From: Halieaceae bacterium
GTDB taxonomy: Bacteria; Pseudomonadota; Gammaproteobacteria; Pseudomonadales; Halieaceae
Reading direction: 5' to 3'
Length of the DNA: 38,334 bases
NCBI GenBank assembly: GCA_028277365.1
Contig: JANQGK010000300.1
Coordinates: forward strand, 1-38,334
Both the position numbers and the translations under genes were made by a program. Numbering within the stretch: the stretch's first letter is position 1; every line of letters begins with the position of its first letter. Below are positions 23,924 through 32,923 of this stretch, piece after piece. The notes under the pieces are model-generated. The model ran no database searches. It saw only the letters and a program-made list of their open reading frames with translations, and was not told the origin of the DNA.

Positions 23924-25269
23924 TACTCCTTCTCCACAATCAGTTTGAGGCCGTCGATAGCGCGCACGACTACCCGATCGCCGGCATTCAGCGGGTCGCC
24001 GCACTGGGCCTCCCAGATCTCGCCGCCGGCGCGCACCTGGCGGCCGTCCAGGGCCACGGCGTGGCTGCCAATCATCTGTTCCACCCCGGTGGTGACCACC
24101 TGGTGGCGCATGCGCATGGCGATAGAAACGGTGACGATGATGAAGCCAGCGCCAGTAACTCCGACGGCCGCCAGCAGCGGCCAGCCGACCCGGAAGGCTT
24201 CCACCTCGGTGTCGAACAGGATAATGCCGCCAAACATGAAGGCCGCCAGGCCGCCGGCACCGAGAATGCCGAAGCTGGGCGACACTGCCTCGGCGACCAT
24301 CAGGGCGATACCCAGCACCAACAGTGCCAGGCCCGCGTAGTTCACCGGTAGTAGCTGCAGCGCGTAACCCGCCAGCAGCAGGCAGATGACGCCCACCGTG
24401 CCGGGCACCAGGGAGCCGGGGTTGTAGAACTCGAGAATGATGCCGTAGAAGCCGATCATGCCAAGGATCAGTACCAGGCTGGGGTTGGTGATGATGCTGA
24501 GAAACTCCGTACGCCAGTCCGGCGCCGCCTCAAACAGAGGCGCACCGGTCAGCGCCAGCACCCGCTCGCCGCCGCTGACAGTCACCGTCCTGCCCTCCGA
24601 CTGTGCCAGCAGGTCCTGAAGGTTCTGGGCCACCAGGTCGATCACGTTTTCGGCCAGGGCGTCTTCCGCCGACAGGCTCTCGGCGTCGCGCACGGCCAGT
24701 TCGGCCCACTCGGCGTTGCGGCCGCGGAGTGTCGCCAGGCCGCGAATATAGGCGGCGGCATCATTGACCAGCTTGCGGTTCATGGCGCCACCCTCCGAGG
24801 CCTGGGATTCATCGCCTTCGGTATCTTCGCCGCCGGCAGGTGGGGAGGGCGCTCCCAGGGGCACCGGCGTGGCCGCCCCGAGATTGGTGGCGGGGGCCAT
24901 GGCGGCAATATGCGACGCGTAGAGGATGTAGGTGCCGGCGCTGGCGGCGCGGGCACCCTGGGGCGCGACATAGCTGGCCACCGGCACCGGGGAGGCGAGG
25001 ATAGCCTCGATGATATCGCGCATGGCGCCGTCCAGGCCGCCCGGCGTGTTCATGCGGATCACCGCCAGGCGCGCCTCGGCGTCGCGGGCGCGTTCCAGGC
25101 CGCGTACCAGGTAATCGCTGGTGGCGGGCCCAACCGGACCGTCCAGGTCCATGACCCAGATCGCATCCAGCGGCGGCTCCGCCTCGGCGAGGCCGACACC
25201 CGGACACAGCATGACTGCGGCGACCAGTGCTGCGGCAAGCCGGCCCACGGCCGAGATTCGACAGCTCAT
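23923..25269 (-). CDS. NfeD family membrane serine protease
   Basis: A 448-residue long-form NfeD. Residues 1-30 look like a signal peptide. The ClpP-like domain (about 35-225) has MNTPGG (73-78), the probable nucleophile Ser110 in AASAG, and the candidate Lys166 in MNRKLVND, giving a Ser-Lys dyad. Several membrane segments (about 255-385) and a C-terminal OB-fold domain follow. In archaeal homologues the protease cleaves the C-terminal part of the partner stomatin. The gene is translationally coupled to the slipin. I start at ATG 25269; an open frame to 25455 overlaps the preceding gene and lacks a signal sequence. Confidence 0.9.
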   Translation of the reverse strand: MSCRISAVGRLAAALVAAVMLCPGVGLAEAEPPLDAIWVMDLDGPVGPATSDYLVRGLERARDAEARLAVIRMNTPGGLDGAMRDIIEAILASPVPVASYVAPQGARAASAGTYILYASHIAAMAPATNLGAATPVPLGAPSPPAGGEDTEGDESQASEGGAMNRKLVNDAAAYIRGLATLRGRNAEWAELAVRDAESLSAEDALAENVIDLVAQNLQDLLAQSEGRTVTVSGGERVLALTGAPLFEAAPDWRTEFLSIITNPSLVLILGMIGFYGIILEFYNPGSLVPGTVGVICLLLAGYALQLLPVNYAGLALLVLGIALMVAEAVSPSFGILGAGGLAAFMFGGIILFDTEVEAFRVGWPLLAAVGVTGAGFIIVTVSIAMRMRHQVVTTGVEQMIGSHAVALDGRQVRAGGEIWEAQCGDPLNAGDRVVVRAIDGLKLIVEKE

Positions 25270-25331
25270 AGCATCAATATAGCAGCGTCGGCGGCAGGAT
25301 TTCCTGACCTGTGTCAGGCCTGCGGCGCCGT

Positions 25332-26717
25332 TCAGCTGAACTCCTCGGTGGTGTAAATGGACACTGCCGTGTCTGCGGACCAGCCCTCCCGGGGCAGTCC
25401 GGCCTTGACCCGCAGCTCGCTGACAAAGCGCTCCGGCTCGGGCAACTTGTCCCAAACGCTGGGCAGGTAGGTGGCGCGCTTGCCGGCCTCGGCGAGCACC
25501 AGCCCGTGAACGCCGGGCCTGAGCTGCTCCAGCAGCTCGGCGCGGGAACTCACCGCCAGGGGGCGTGCCGGGCTCAGCACCGAAATATGGAGTTCGATGT
25601 GCGCGTACTCTGGCGCACTCAACGGCTTAAAGCGGCGGTCCTTGAAGGCGGCGGCGGTGGCGTTGTGCAGCACATCCACCAGCAGCGGCCGGGTCGGGGT
25701 CAGGCTGCCGATACAGCCGCGCAGGGCTCCGTCCAGATTCAGCGTTACAAAACTTGCGCGCTCGACGTGCAGGCTGGGATCGTACTGCTTAAGGGGGATA
25801 TCGAGATTGCCCTGGCCGGACAGGCTGTGGCCGATGGCCAACCGCGCCAGGTGCAGAAGCTGCTGGCGCTGGGCAAGTCCCAGACTGTCCGTTCCGGTGT
25901 CATCGCCCACCCGGGCCGGCGGCTCTGCTTCCGTTACACTCCAGGCGCCATAGCCGACCACGCGGTCGCGGTCACCGGCGGTGTCGCCGGAGTTGTTCAT
26001 GGCGAGACGCCGCACCGTGAGGCCGCGAGCTTTCAGCACCCTGAGCAGGCCATTGAGAGGGCGGCAGCCACAGGCTTCCTCGCCCCGGAGGTCGGTGGCC
26101 AGCGCCTCGATGCGGCGCGCGGTGTTGGCATCCTGGCTGCGGGCGCGGTCATAGTCCAGGAAATGGCTGAGGTCGGAACTGACCACCAGCAGGGTTTCCG
26201 GTCCTCCCCACAGGGCCTCGATGACCGCGGCCACCTGCTCCGGCGGCGCATCACCCACTACCAGCGGCAACAGCTGGAAGCGGCCCAGGCTGCGCTGCAG
26301 GAAGGGCAGGTGCACCTCCAGACTGTGCTCCTGGGCGTGGGCCGCATCGCGGGTGTGCACACCCGGAAGGTCGAGGATGCCGGCCAGCGCCTGCTGGTCC
26401 AGCGGCACGTCCCCCAGCGGCGTGCGGTAATGGGTGGCGCTGCTGGCGGCAATACCTTTGAAGCCCACCCGGTGGGCGGGGCCCAGCAGGATGACCCGGG
26501 TAAAGGGTGTCTTGCTGTTCTCGAGCAGCCGATAGGCGTCGGCGGCCACCGGCCCGGAGTAGACATAGCCGGCATGGGGCACCACCAACGCTTTAGGCGG
26601 CGCGCTGTCGGGCAACGGCTGTGCCGCCGCAAGCAGGCTGTCAACGCCCTGCTGCAGGACCGTGGGATCGGCGGGGTAGAAGCGGCCCGCGACGGCGGCG
26701 TGTCTAACGCTGTTCAT
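25332..26717 (-). CDS. Fused AmmeMemoRadiSam B (MEMO1-like) and A (AMMECR1) protein
   Basis: A 461-residue fusion. The N-terminal MEMO1-like domain (about 1-270) has VRHAAVAGRFYP, VPHAGYVYSG (His48), LGPAHRVGFKG (His82) and EEACGCRP (Cys216); these correspond to the His/His/Cys metal site of human MEMO1. The C-terminal AMMECR1 domain (about 285-461) has VTLNLDGALRGCIGSL and GLVLAEAGKRATYLPSVW. These two domains plus a radical SAM enzyme make the AmmeMemoRadiSam set, whose bacterial role is undefined. The partner gene is divergent, starting 26 bases away. ATG 26717 starts at the family-typical position; ATG 26726 is in frame but overlaps a possible -10 box. Confidence 0.88.
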   Translation of the reverse strand: MNSVRHAAVAGRFYPADPTVLQQGVDSLLAAAQPLPDSAPPKALVVPHAGYVYSGPVAADAYRLLENSKTPFTRVILLGPAHRVGFKGIAASSATHYRTPLGDVPLDQQALAGILDLPGVHTRDAAHAQEHSLEVHLPFLQRSLGRFQLLPLVVGDAPPEQVAAVIEALWGGPETLLVVSSDLSHFLDYDRARSQDANTARRIEALATDLRGEEACGCRPLNGLLRVLKARGLTVRRLAMNNSGDTAGDRDRVVGYGAWSVTEAEPPARVGDDTGTDSLGLAQRQQLLHLARLAIGHSLSGQGNLDIPLKQYDPSLHVERASFVTLNLDGALRGCIGSLTPTRPLLVDVLHNATAAAFKDRRFKPLSAPEYAHIELHISVLSPARPLAVSSRAELLEQLRPGVHGLVLAEAGKRATYLPSVWDKLPEPERFVSELRVKAGLPREGWSADTAVSIYTTEEFS

Positions 26718-26728
26718 GCCTGTCATTG

Positions 26729-26734
26729 TATACT
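26729..26734 (+). promoter_or_regulatory. Candidate shared -10 region of the AmmeMemoRadiSam gene pair
   Basis: The box TATACT lies 9 bases before the radical SAM ATG, and the opposite strand reads TACAAT at 26730-26725, just upstream of the fusion gene's ATG 26717. If both are used, each transcript would have almost no leader. No good -35 box is visible on either side, so this is a candidate only. Confidence 0.3.
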
Positions 26735-26743
26735 CGCAGCATC

Positions 26744-27841
26744 ATGAACGCCTCGGTAGTGCCAACCCGGTACTGGCATACGCTGGGGGACGGGCGGGTT
26801 CAGTGCGACCTGTGTCCCCGGGCCTGCAGGCTGCGCGACGGGCAGCAGGGACTATGCTATGTCCGCGCTGCCGAGGCCGGCGAAGTAGTGCTCACCACCT
26901 ACGGTCGCTCCAGCGGTTTCTGTGTCGACCCCATCGAGAAAAAGCCCCTCAAACACTTCCTGCCCGGTACCCCGGTGCTGTCTTTCGGCACCGCCGGCTG
27001 CAACCTGGCCTGCAAGTTCTGCCAGAACTGGGACATGAGCAAGTCGCGGCAGATGGATACCCTGGCGTCGAGGGCGGGTCCCGCTGACCTGGCGCGGGCG
27101 GCCCGGGATATGGGCTGCCGCTCTATCGCCTATACCTACAACGACCCGGTGATCTTTCACGAGTACGCCATCGATGTGGCAGTAGCCGCTCGCGAGCAGG
27201 GCATTAAATCCGTGGCGGTGACTGCGGGCTACATCTGCCCGGAACCGCGCCGCGAGTTCTTCGCGGTAATGGACGCCGCCAACATCGACCTCAAGGCCTT
27301 TACCGAGGCGTTCTACTACGAGCTGTGCGGCGCCCACCTGACCGAGGTATTGGAGACGATTGCCTACGTCTACCACGAGACCGATGTCTGGCTGGAACTC
27401 ACCACCTTGCTGATCCCCGGCAAGAACGACTCAGACGAAGAGCTGCGCGAGCTGTGCCGCTGGGTGGTGAATGAGCTGGGGCCGGATGTGCCGCTGCACT
27501 TCACCGCCTTCCATCCGGACTGGAAGATGCGGGACATTCCCCGCACGCCGGCCGAGACCCTGGTGCGCGCCCGCGACATCGCTCTGGAGGCGGGCGTGCA
27601 ATACGCCTTCACCGGCAATGTGCAAGACCCCCGAGGCAACTCCAGCTGGTGCCATGGCTGCGGCGGCTTGCTGATCGAGCGCAGCGGTTACAGTTTGGGT
27701 GAATGGCGCCTCACTGCGGACGGATGCTGCCAGGATTGTGGGGTGCGCGTGCCCGGCGTATTCGACGCCGAGCCCGGCGGCTGGGGCCCGCGGCGACAGG
27801 CAGTGCGCTTTGTATCTGCGGCCGCTCAGGGCCCGGCGTAA
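26744..27841 (+). CDS. amrS: AmmeMemoRadiSam system radical SAM enzyme
   Basis: A 365-residue radical SAM protein. The [4Fe-4S] motif is Cys86, Cys90, Cys93 in CNLACKFC, followed by QNWD. The N-terminus has a cysteine set (Cys21, Cys24, Cys28, Cys38 in CDLCPRACRL...GLC) and the C-terminus a zinc-ribbon-like set (CHGCGG and CCQDCG). This architecture matches the AmmeMemoRadiSam radical SAM enzymes, related to pyruvate formate-lyase activases. It would cleave S-adenosylmethionine to start a radical reaction on an unknown protein or metabolite. ATG 26744 is the only good start; TTG 26726 is rejected. Its last 16 bases overlap the convergent SprT-like gene. Confidence 0.92.
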   Translation: MNASVVPTRYWHTLGDGRVQCDLCPRACRLRDGQQGLCYVRAAEAGEVVLTTYGRSSGFCVDPIEKKPLKHFLPGTPVLSFGTAGCNLACKFCQNWDMSKSRQMDTLASRAGPADLARAARDMGCRSIAYTYNDPVIFHEYAIDVAVAAREQGIKSVAVTAGYICPEPRREFFAVMDAANIDLKAFTEAFYYELCGAHLTEVLETIAYVYHETDVWLELTTLLIPGKNDSDEELRELCRWVVNELGPDVPLHFTAFHPDWKMRDIPRTPAETLVRARDIALEAGVQYAFTGNVQDPRGNSSWCHGCGGLLIERSGYSLGEWRLTADGCCQDCGVRVPGVFDAEPGGWGPRRQAVRFVSAAAQGPA

Positions 27842-28353
27842 ATCAGCTCCTGCCGGCACAGCCGGCACTCATAGCGGGCGCGACCGCGCTGTACCGTGTT
27901 GTGACGCCGGGTGGACACGGCGTGCTCCCGGCAGCCACAGAGGTAGCGAAAGCGCCGCTGCGCCCGGGTGGGGATGCCGGTCAGGTCGAAGTCGCCGGTA
28001 ACGCTGGGGTCGGCGCCGAAGTCGGTCATCACTGCCAGCCACTCCGGACCATGGGGTTTGACCCGGTGCAGGCCGTAGCGGCAGTGCACGATGTAGTGGG
28101 CCACCTCGTGGGGCACGGTGCCGCTTATGTTTTCCTCGAAGTATTTGGCGAACAGCCAGGGGTTGTAGCGGATGCGGGTGCTTTGCCTTTGCACCTTGAA
28201 CATGCCGGCGCTGCTGCCCTTGAGATCGAAGTCCACGGGTACCGGTGCGAAGTCCTGACGGTAGAGATCTGCAGCAAGCCTGATATAGCGCAGGGTTTCC
28301 GCCGTTACCAGCGCCTGCTGCGGCTTGTCGATGGGTTCGATCATAGGCAGCAT
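27826..28353 (-). CDS. SprT-like zinc metalloprotease
   Basis: A 175-residue SprT family protein. The zinc protease motif HEVAH spans residues 82-86 and a third ligand is probably His101 in KPHGPEW. The C-terminal third carries paired cysteines (YLCGC and YECRLC) of the SprT zinc-ribbon. Eukaryotic relatives (Spartan) degrade DNA-protein crosslinks; the bacterial role is not settled. The first codon could also be ATG 28344. It converges on amrS with a 16-base overlap and is divergent from fhs. Confidence 0.88.
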   Translation of the reverse strand: MLPMIEPIDKPQQALVTAETLRYIRLAADLYRQDFAPVPVDFDLKGSSAGMFKVQRQSTRIRYNPWLFAKYFEENISGTVPHEVAHYIVHCRYGLHRVKPHGPEWLAVMTDFGADPSVTGDFDLTGIPTRAQRRFRYLCGCREHAVSTRRHNTVQRGRARYECRLCRQELIYAGP

Positions 28354-28444
28354 GATACCCAGCCTTTACGCGCAATCACCAGCGTTGCCACCCGCAGGCG
28401 ACCGGTGACCACAGGAAACAAGAACAAGCGCCAGGAGAGCCGCG

Positions 28445-30115
28445 ATGAAGAGCGACCTGCACATTGCCCGCGAGGCCAGACCGCAGCCGATCAGCGAGAT
28501 CGGCGCCGGCCTGGGCATCAGCAAAGATGCGCTGATCAGCTACGGTACTACCAAGGCCAAGCTCAGCCACGATTTCTGCAGCGAGCTGCGCGAACGCCCA
28601 GAAGGCAAGCTGGTGCTGGTAACGGCGATCTCGCCGACGCCAATGGGAGAGGGTAAGACCGCCACCGCGGTAGGCCTCGCCGACGGCCTGCGGCATATCG
28701 GCAAGAACAGCCTGGTGTGTCTGCGCGAGCCCAGTCTGGGGCCGGTGTTTGGTATGAAAGGCGGTGCCGCCGGCGGCGGCTATGCCCAGGTACTGCCGAT
28801 GGAAGACATCAACCTGCACTTCACCGGCGACCTGCACGCCATCGGCACCGCTCACAACCTGCTGTCCGCCATGCTCGACAATCACCTGCACTGGGGCAAC
28901 AAGCTGGACTTCGATGTGCGCCGGCGCACCTGGGGGCGGGTGGTCGACATGAACGACCGCGCCCTGCGCCACCTGGTGGCGGGCCTCGGCGGTCCCGGTA
29001 ACAGCCTGCCGCGGCAGACCGGTTTCGATATCACCGTGGCCTCGGAGGTGATGGCGGTGTTCTGCCTGGCGGATGACCTTGAGGACCTTCGGCGGCGCCT
29101 GGGGCGCATCGTAGTGGGCTACAGCAACAGCGGAGAGCAGATTCGGGCGGCCGAGCTGGCAGCGGACGGCGCTATGACAGCCCTGTTGCGGGATGCCCTG
29201 CAACCCAATGTGGTACAGACATTAGAGCACACTCCCGCCATCATCCACGGGGGGCCATTCGCCAACATCGCCCACGGCTGCAACTCGGTGATCGCCACCC
29301 GCACCAGCCTGCACCTGGCCGACTACGTGGTGACCGAGGCGGGCTTCGGCTCGGATCTGGGGGCGGAGAAATTCTTCAATATCAAGTGCCGCCAGGCCGG
29401 CCTCAAGCCCGCGGTCAGCGTGCTGGTGGCCACCGTGCGCGCACTTAAGTTCAACGGCGGCGCGCAGCAAGCGGCCCTGGAGACAGAGGACCTGGCGGCG
29501 CTGGAAGCAGGCCTGGTCAACCTGGAGCGGCACCTCGACAACCTGGCGCGCTACGGCGTGCCGGTGGTGGTGGCGATCAACCGCTTTGACGCAGACAGCG
29601 ACGCCGAGCTGAAGCTGCTGGCGGACTTCTGCGAATCCCGGGGCGTGAAGACCTGCCTGAGCACCCACTGGGCCGATGGCGGCGCAGGTGCCGCGGACCT
29701 GGCCCGGGCAGTATACGAAACCGCCGAAGCCGGCGCGCAGACGCCGAACTACAGCTATGACGGGGACCTGTCGCTGCTGGAGAAAGTCGAGACCGTGGCC
29801 CGCGAGGTCTACGGCGCCGGTGAGGTGGTGGCGGAGAAGAAAAGCCGCAAGCACCTGGAGGCCCTGGAAGAGGCCGGCTACCGCGACCTGCCGGTGTGCA
29901 TGGCCAAAACCCCCTACAGTTTCACTGCCGACCCTGCCATCAAGGGCGCCCCCTCGGGTTTCGAACTGCCGGTGCGCGAGGTGCGGCTGTCCGCCGGCGC
30001 CGGCTTTGTGGTGGTGCTGTGCGGCGACCTCTTCACCATGCCGGGCCTGCCTCGCTCGCCGGCTGCCGAACGCATCAACGTCAACGGCGACGGACAGATC
30101 GAAGGGCTCTTCTGA
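28445..30115 (+). CDS. fhs: Formate-tetrahydrofolate ligase
   Basis: A 556-residue FTHFS, the standard length. The P-loop-like ATP motif TPMGEGKT is at residues 65-72. [35 protein letters not shown] and [19 protein letters not shown] are strongly characteristic. It makes 10-formyl-THF from formate, THF and ATP, feeding purine and one-carbon metabolism. The Shine-Dalgarno AGGAGAG is well placed before ATG 28445. It stands alone, with the SprT gene divergent upstream and a gene-free region carrying structured repeats downstream. Confidence 0.97.
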   Translation: MKSDLHIAREARPQPISEIGAGLGISKDALISYGTTKAKLSHDFCSELRERPEGKLVLVTAISPTPMGEGKTATAVGLADGLRHIGKNSLVCLREPSLGPVFGMKGGAAGGGYAQVLPMEDINLHFTGDLHAIGTAHNLLSAMLDNHLHWGNKLDFDVRRRTWGRVVDMNDRALRHLVAGLGGPGNSLPRQTGFDITVASEVMAVFCLADDLEDLRRRLGRIVVGYSNSGEQIRAAELAADGAMTALLRDALQPNVVQTLEHTPAIIHGGPFANIAHGCNSVIATRTSLHLADYVVTEAGFGSDLGAEKFFNIKCRQAGLKPAVSVLVATVRALKFNGGAQQAALETEDLAALEAGLVNLERHLDNLARYGVPVVVAINRFDADSDAELKLLADFCESRGVKTCLSTHWADGGAGAADLARAVYETAEAGAQTPNYSYDGDLSLLEKVETVAREVYGAGEVVAEKKSRKHLEALEEAGYRDLPVCMAKTPYSFTADPAIKGAPSGFELPVREVRLSAGAGFVVVLCGDLFTMPGLPRSPAAERINVNGDGQIEGLF

Positions 30116-30174
30116 AGGTCTTCAGATCCTTGCGGCCAGCCATACTCCGCCGTTCTGATCTCGCACGTGAAGCA

Positions 30175-30271
30175 TGCCGGGGTCCTTCCGGGACACGCTA
30201 AAAGCATGACGTCCCTGTCTCGCTCGGCTGCGGCCGTCCTGGCCGCAGACGGTCCCGGAAGGACCCCGGCA
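30175..30271 (+). repeat. Nested-hairpin repeat, copy 1
   Basis: Perfect 20-bp inverted arms (30175-30194 and 30252-30271) enclose 57 bases. Inside, from 5' to 3', are the core CGCTAAAAGCATGACGTCC (30196-30214), one variable base (C), TGTCTCGCTCG (30216-30226), and an 8-bp hairpin CTGCGGCC/GGCCGCAG (30228-30248) with loop GTCCT. The junction bases GGAC and ACGGTCC flank the core and hairpin. Copy 2 has the same core and layout in the opposite orientation with different stem sequences. Confidence 0.85.
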
Positions 30272-30357
30272 CACTCCACGCGCTCCCGCCAGAGGTACCC
30301 GATGGTCTGAGCTTCGATTCCTGCACCGCTGAATCTCGCTCCGCACGAGGGCGTGGG

Positions 30358-30459
30358 CTGGTCAGCCTCTTCCCCGGACCGTCGATGGCCAGGGATGGCC
30401 ATCGTCGAGCGAGACATGGACGTCATGCTTTTAGCGCGTCCGGGGAAGAGGCTGACCAG
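30358..30459 (-). repeat. Nested-hairpin repeat, copy 2 (inverted)
   Basis: Perfect 22-bp arms (30358-30379 and 30438-30459) enclose 58 bases. On the minus strand the same core CGCTAAAAGCATGACGTCC (30436-30418), one variable base (A), and TGTCTCGCTCG (30416-30406) precede an 8-bp hairpin CGATGGCC/GGCCATCG (30404-30383) with loop ATCCCT. The outer arms differ from copy 1 beyond the shared GGAC/GTCC junction, yet pair perfectly. Compensated stems with a fixed single-stranded core suggest selection on a folded RNA or single-stranded DNA form. Confidence 0.85.
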
Positions 30460-30521
30460 TTCGCGCCCGCGCTACGAAGATAGCGATATAAGGCTACATA
30501 GCGATTCAACGGGGCGTGGGA

Positions 30522-31997
30522 TCAGCCGAGGCGATCCTCGAGGGCGGTGCAGAAGCGCTTGAGGATTTCGATGCGCGCATAGCGCTTGTTGTTGCCGGCT
30601 ACCAGGGTCCAGGGCGCGCTGTTGGTGCTGGTATGGGCCACCATGTCGTGCACCGCTTCCTCGTATTCTCGCCACTTGTCGCGGTTGCGCCAGTCCTCTT
30701 CGGTGATCTTGTGCTGCTTGTGCGGCGTCTGCTCGCGCAGCTCGAAACGCTCCAGCTGTTCTTCCTGAGAGATATGCAGCCAGAACTTGAGCAGCACCGA
30801 GCCGTGATCCACCAGCTGTTCCTCGAAGCGGTTGATCTCCGAGTAGGCGCGCTGCCACTGCTGGTCGCTGGCGAAGCCTTCTACCCGTTCGACCAGTACC
30901 CGGCCGTACCAGGAGCGGTCGAACAGGGTGAACTTGCCGTCGCGGCCGAGCTGGCGCCAGAAGCGCCACAGGTAGTGGTGGGCCGTCTCTTCGTCGGTGG
31001 GGGCGGCGTACTGCAACAGGTGATACAGGCGCGGGTCGATGGACTGTGTGACCCGCCGGATGGCACTGCCTTTGCCGGCGGCATCCCAGCCCTCGAACAC
31101 CGCGACACAGGCCAGCTGTTCCCGGCGCGCCTGCCAGGCCAGGGTTTCCAGCCGTTGTTGGTAGTGTTCCAGCTGTTCGTGGTACTCATCGCCGTCCAGC
31201 GCCGACTCCAGCGGCACGCTGTCCAATACCGTCGGCTGGTCGCCGTTGGCGGGCCGTACCGGGGCGATAACCGCAGGGGCGGGCGCCTGGGCCAGACGCG
31301 CCCGCAGGCGCTGCTCCACCAGTTCACCGGCGGATAGTTCCCGGTAGTTGTCGTCGGTGGCTTCCACCAGGTGCCAGGGGCTGTGGCCGGTATCCGTGGC
31401 GCGGATGCCGATCTCGCTGATTCGCACCAGCTTGTTGTAGCCCTCCATGAACTCATCCGAGGAGTTCTCCGACAGCTCGATCTCGGTCAACTCCCGCAGC
31501 TGGTCGGCCTGCAAGCGATCGCGGGCCACAGCGGCAGGCAGGTGGAACCAGAGCTTGATGATCAGTGCGCCGTCATCGGTGAGCATGCGCTCGAAGCCCT
31601 CGATGCGCTGCATCTCCAGGTTGAGCTGGGCCTCGGTAATGGCGCCGCTGGCGGCCCTGAGGATGGGTTGGGTGTACCAGGAGCCGAAAAAGATGCCGAT
31701 CCTGCCGCGGGCCGGCAGCGCGCGCCAGAAGCGCCAGAAATAGGGGCGCTGCTCTTCTTCGTCGGAGTGGTCCCAGAAGGCGTGGGTTTGTATCAGCCGC
31801 GGGTGCATCCACTCGTTGAGCCGGTGCACCACCGAGCCCTTGCCGGCGCCCTCGACGCCGGAGACGATGATGATTACCGGGAAGTCGGCGTCCTCGAGCT
31901 GGAACTGCAGTTCCAGCAGCTTGGCCCGCAGCGCCAGCACCGCGGTGTTGAAGTCCTTGCGCTTGAGCTTGCGGCCCAGCTCCAGGGTTTCAAACAC
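30522..31997 (-). CDS. pap: Polyphosphate:AMP phosphotransferase (two-domain PPK2)
   Basis: A 491-residue protein with two PPK2 domains. The C-terminal domain (about 290-491) is complete: Walker A GWDAAGKGS (303-311) and Walker B DRSWYGR (360-366). The N-terminal domain (about 10-230) keeps GVEGAGKGS (47-55) but has FGSWYT at 104-109 where DRSWY is expected, so it has lost the Walker B Asp. This matches known two-domain enzymes that use polyphosphate to convert AMP to ADP with the C-terminal domain active. It would regenerate nucleotides from polyphosphate stores. It converges on fhs across the repeat region and follows the aldolase-like gene by 63 bases. Confidence 0.93.
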   Translation of the reverse strand: MFETLELGRKLKRKDFNTAVLALRAKLLELQFQLEDADFPVIIIVSGVEGAGKGSVVHRLNEWMHPRLIQTHAFWDHSDEEEQRPYFWRFWRALPARGRIGIFFGSWYTQPILRAASGAITEAQLNLEMQRIEGFERMLTDDGALIIKLWFHLPAAVARDRLQADQLRELTEIELSENSSDEFMEGYNKLVRISEIGIRATDTGHSPWHLVEATDDNYRELSAGELVEQRLRARLAQAPAPAVIAPVRPANGDQPTVLDSVPLESALDGDEYHEQLEHYQQRLETLAWQARREQLACVAVFEGWDAAGKGSAIRRVTQSIDPRLYHLLQYAAPTDEETAHHYLWRFWRQLGRDGKFTLFDRSWYGRVLVERVEGFASDQQWQRAYSEINRFEEQLVDHGSVLLKFWLHISQEEQLERFELREQTPHKQHKITEEDWRNRDKWREYEEAVHDMVAHTSTNSAPWTLVAGNNKRYARIEILKRFCTALEDRLG

Positions 31998-32060
31998 GCG
32001 GGCGTCGACCTCGCACAGGCCCGGGTCCCGGGCAGTGGCCTGCCCGGGGGGAGGGAGTGA

Positions 32061-32855
32061 TCAGTTCAGCAGCTCCGGCTGCTCCTTGACGATCACATCG
32101 TAAAGCGGCTGGAAGCTGAACCAGCCCGCCAGATGGCTGCCCACGGTCTCGCGGGTGTTGAGCGCGTGCTCGTGCTGGATTTTTACCGGCTCGCCGGCCG
32201 CTTCCGCCATCAGCTGGGCCTGGCAGCTGCGCTCCATGGTGATGAACCACCAGGCCGCCTCATCGACACTCTCACCGACGGTGAGCAGACCGTGGTTCTG
32301 CAGGATGGCGGCCTTGCAGTCGCCGAGGGCGGACGCGATGCGCTCGCCCTCGGAGTTGTCCAGCACTACGCCGGTGAAGTCGTCGAACAGGGCGTGGTCC
32401 TCGTAGAAGGCGCAGGCGTCCTGGGTCAGCGGGTCCAGCAGCCGGCCCAGGGATGACCAGGTCTTGCCGTACACCGAGTGGGAGTGGGCAGCCGCGGTGA
32501 CGTTGGGCTTGGCCATGTGGATCTGCGAGTGGATGGTGAAGGCGGCACCGTTCAGCAGGCCTTCGCCCTCGACGATATTGCCCTTGTGGTCCACACGCAG
32601 CAGGTCGGACACGGTCATCAGCTTGAAGGACTTGCCCATGGGGTTCACCCAGAAGTGATCGCTGTGCTCCGGGTCGCGCACGGTGATGTGGCCGGCCACA
32701 CCCTCGTCAAACCCGAACTTGCCGAACAGACGCAGGGCGGCGGCCAGCTTCTGTTTACGCTCGGTGCGCAGGTCCTCGACGGACTGGGGTTGCTCGCTTA
32801 ACATCTCGTCAGCGAGATCGCTGTTCATCACTATCTTGTTGGCGGCTTCGCTCAT
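32061..32855 (-). CDS. Class II aldolase/adducin domain protein
   Basis: A 264-residue class II aldolase/adducin fold protein. Zinc ligands are visible as His124 and His126 in AHSHSVYG and His188 in QNHGLL; GVAGHITVRDPE and WVNPMGKSF are typical N-terminal segments. Family members cleave or epimerise sugar phosphates or act on other hydroxy-carbonyl compounds, but this adducin-like branch often has no defined substrate. It is divergent from a Crp/Fnr regulator gene across a 68-base gap and lies upstream of pap on the same strand. Confidence 0.87.
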   Translation of the reverse strand: MSEAANKIVMNSDLADEMLSEQPQSVEDLRTERKQKLAAALRLFGKFGFDEGVAGHITVRDPEHSDHFWVNPMGKSFKLMTVSDLLRVDHKGNIVEGEGLLNGAAFTIHSQIHMAKPNVTAAAHSHSVYGKTWSSLGRLLDPLTQDACAFYEDHALFDDFTGVVLDNSEGERIASALGDCKAAILQNHGLLTVGESVDEAAWWFITMERSCQAQLMAEAAGEPVKIQHEHALNTRETVGSHLAGWFSFQPLYDVIVKEQPELLN

Positions 32856-32923
32856 CGTGTTTATCTCCGTGCTCTGTGTGGAGCCTTGTCTGTGTTGCCT
32901 GGCAGGTAATCTGGAAGACTACC

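Larger units (their letters stand above)
30116..30521. other. Gene-free region between fhs and the PPK2 gene
   Basis: These 406 bases separate two convergent genes. They hold two copies of a nested-hairpin repeat (30175-30271 and 30358-30459), 86 bases of unrelated DNA between them, and short flanks. Small open frames occur here, but they run through the hairpins and look like no protein I know. No classic stem followed by a T-run was seen, although the repeats could act as terminators for both convergent genes. Confidence 0.7.

Noticed and set aside
25311..26747. Plus-strand open frame of 478 codons
   Set aside because: It is the antisense shadow of the MEMO1-AMMECR1 fusion, whose domains are unmistakable.
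30175..30459. CRISPR array or integron attC sites
   Set aside because: There are only two copies, in opposite orientation, with long internal palindromes and no spacers, cas genes or integrase.
30122..30562. Small open frames on both strands in the fhs-pap gap
   Set aside because: They cross the hairpin repeats, have no ribosome binding sites, and similar short peptides would arise from any copy of the repeat.
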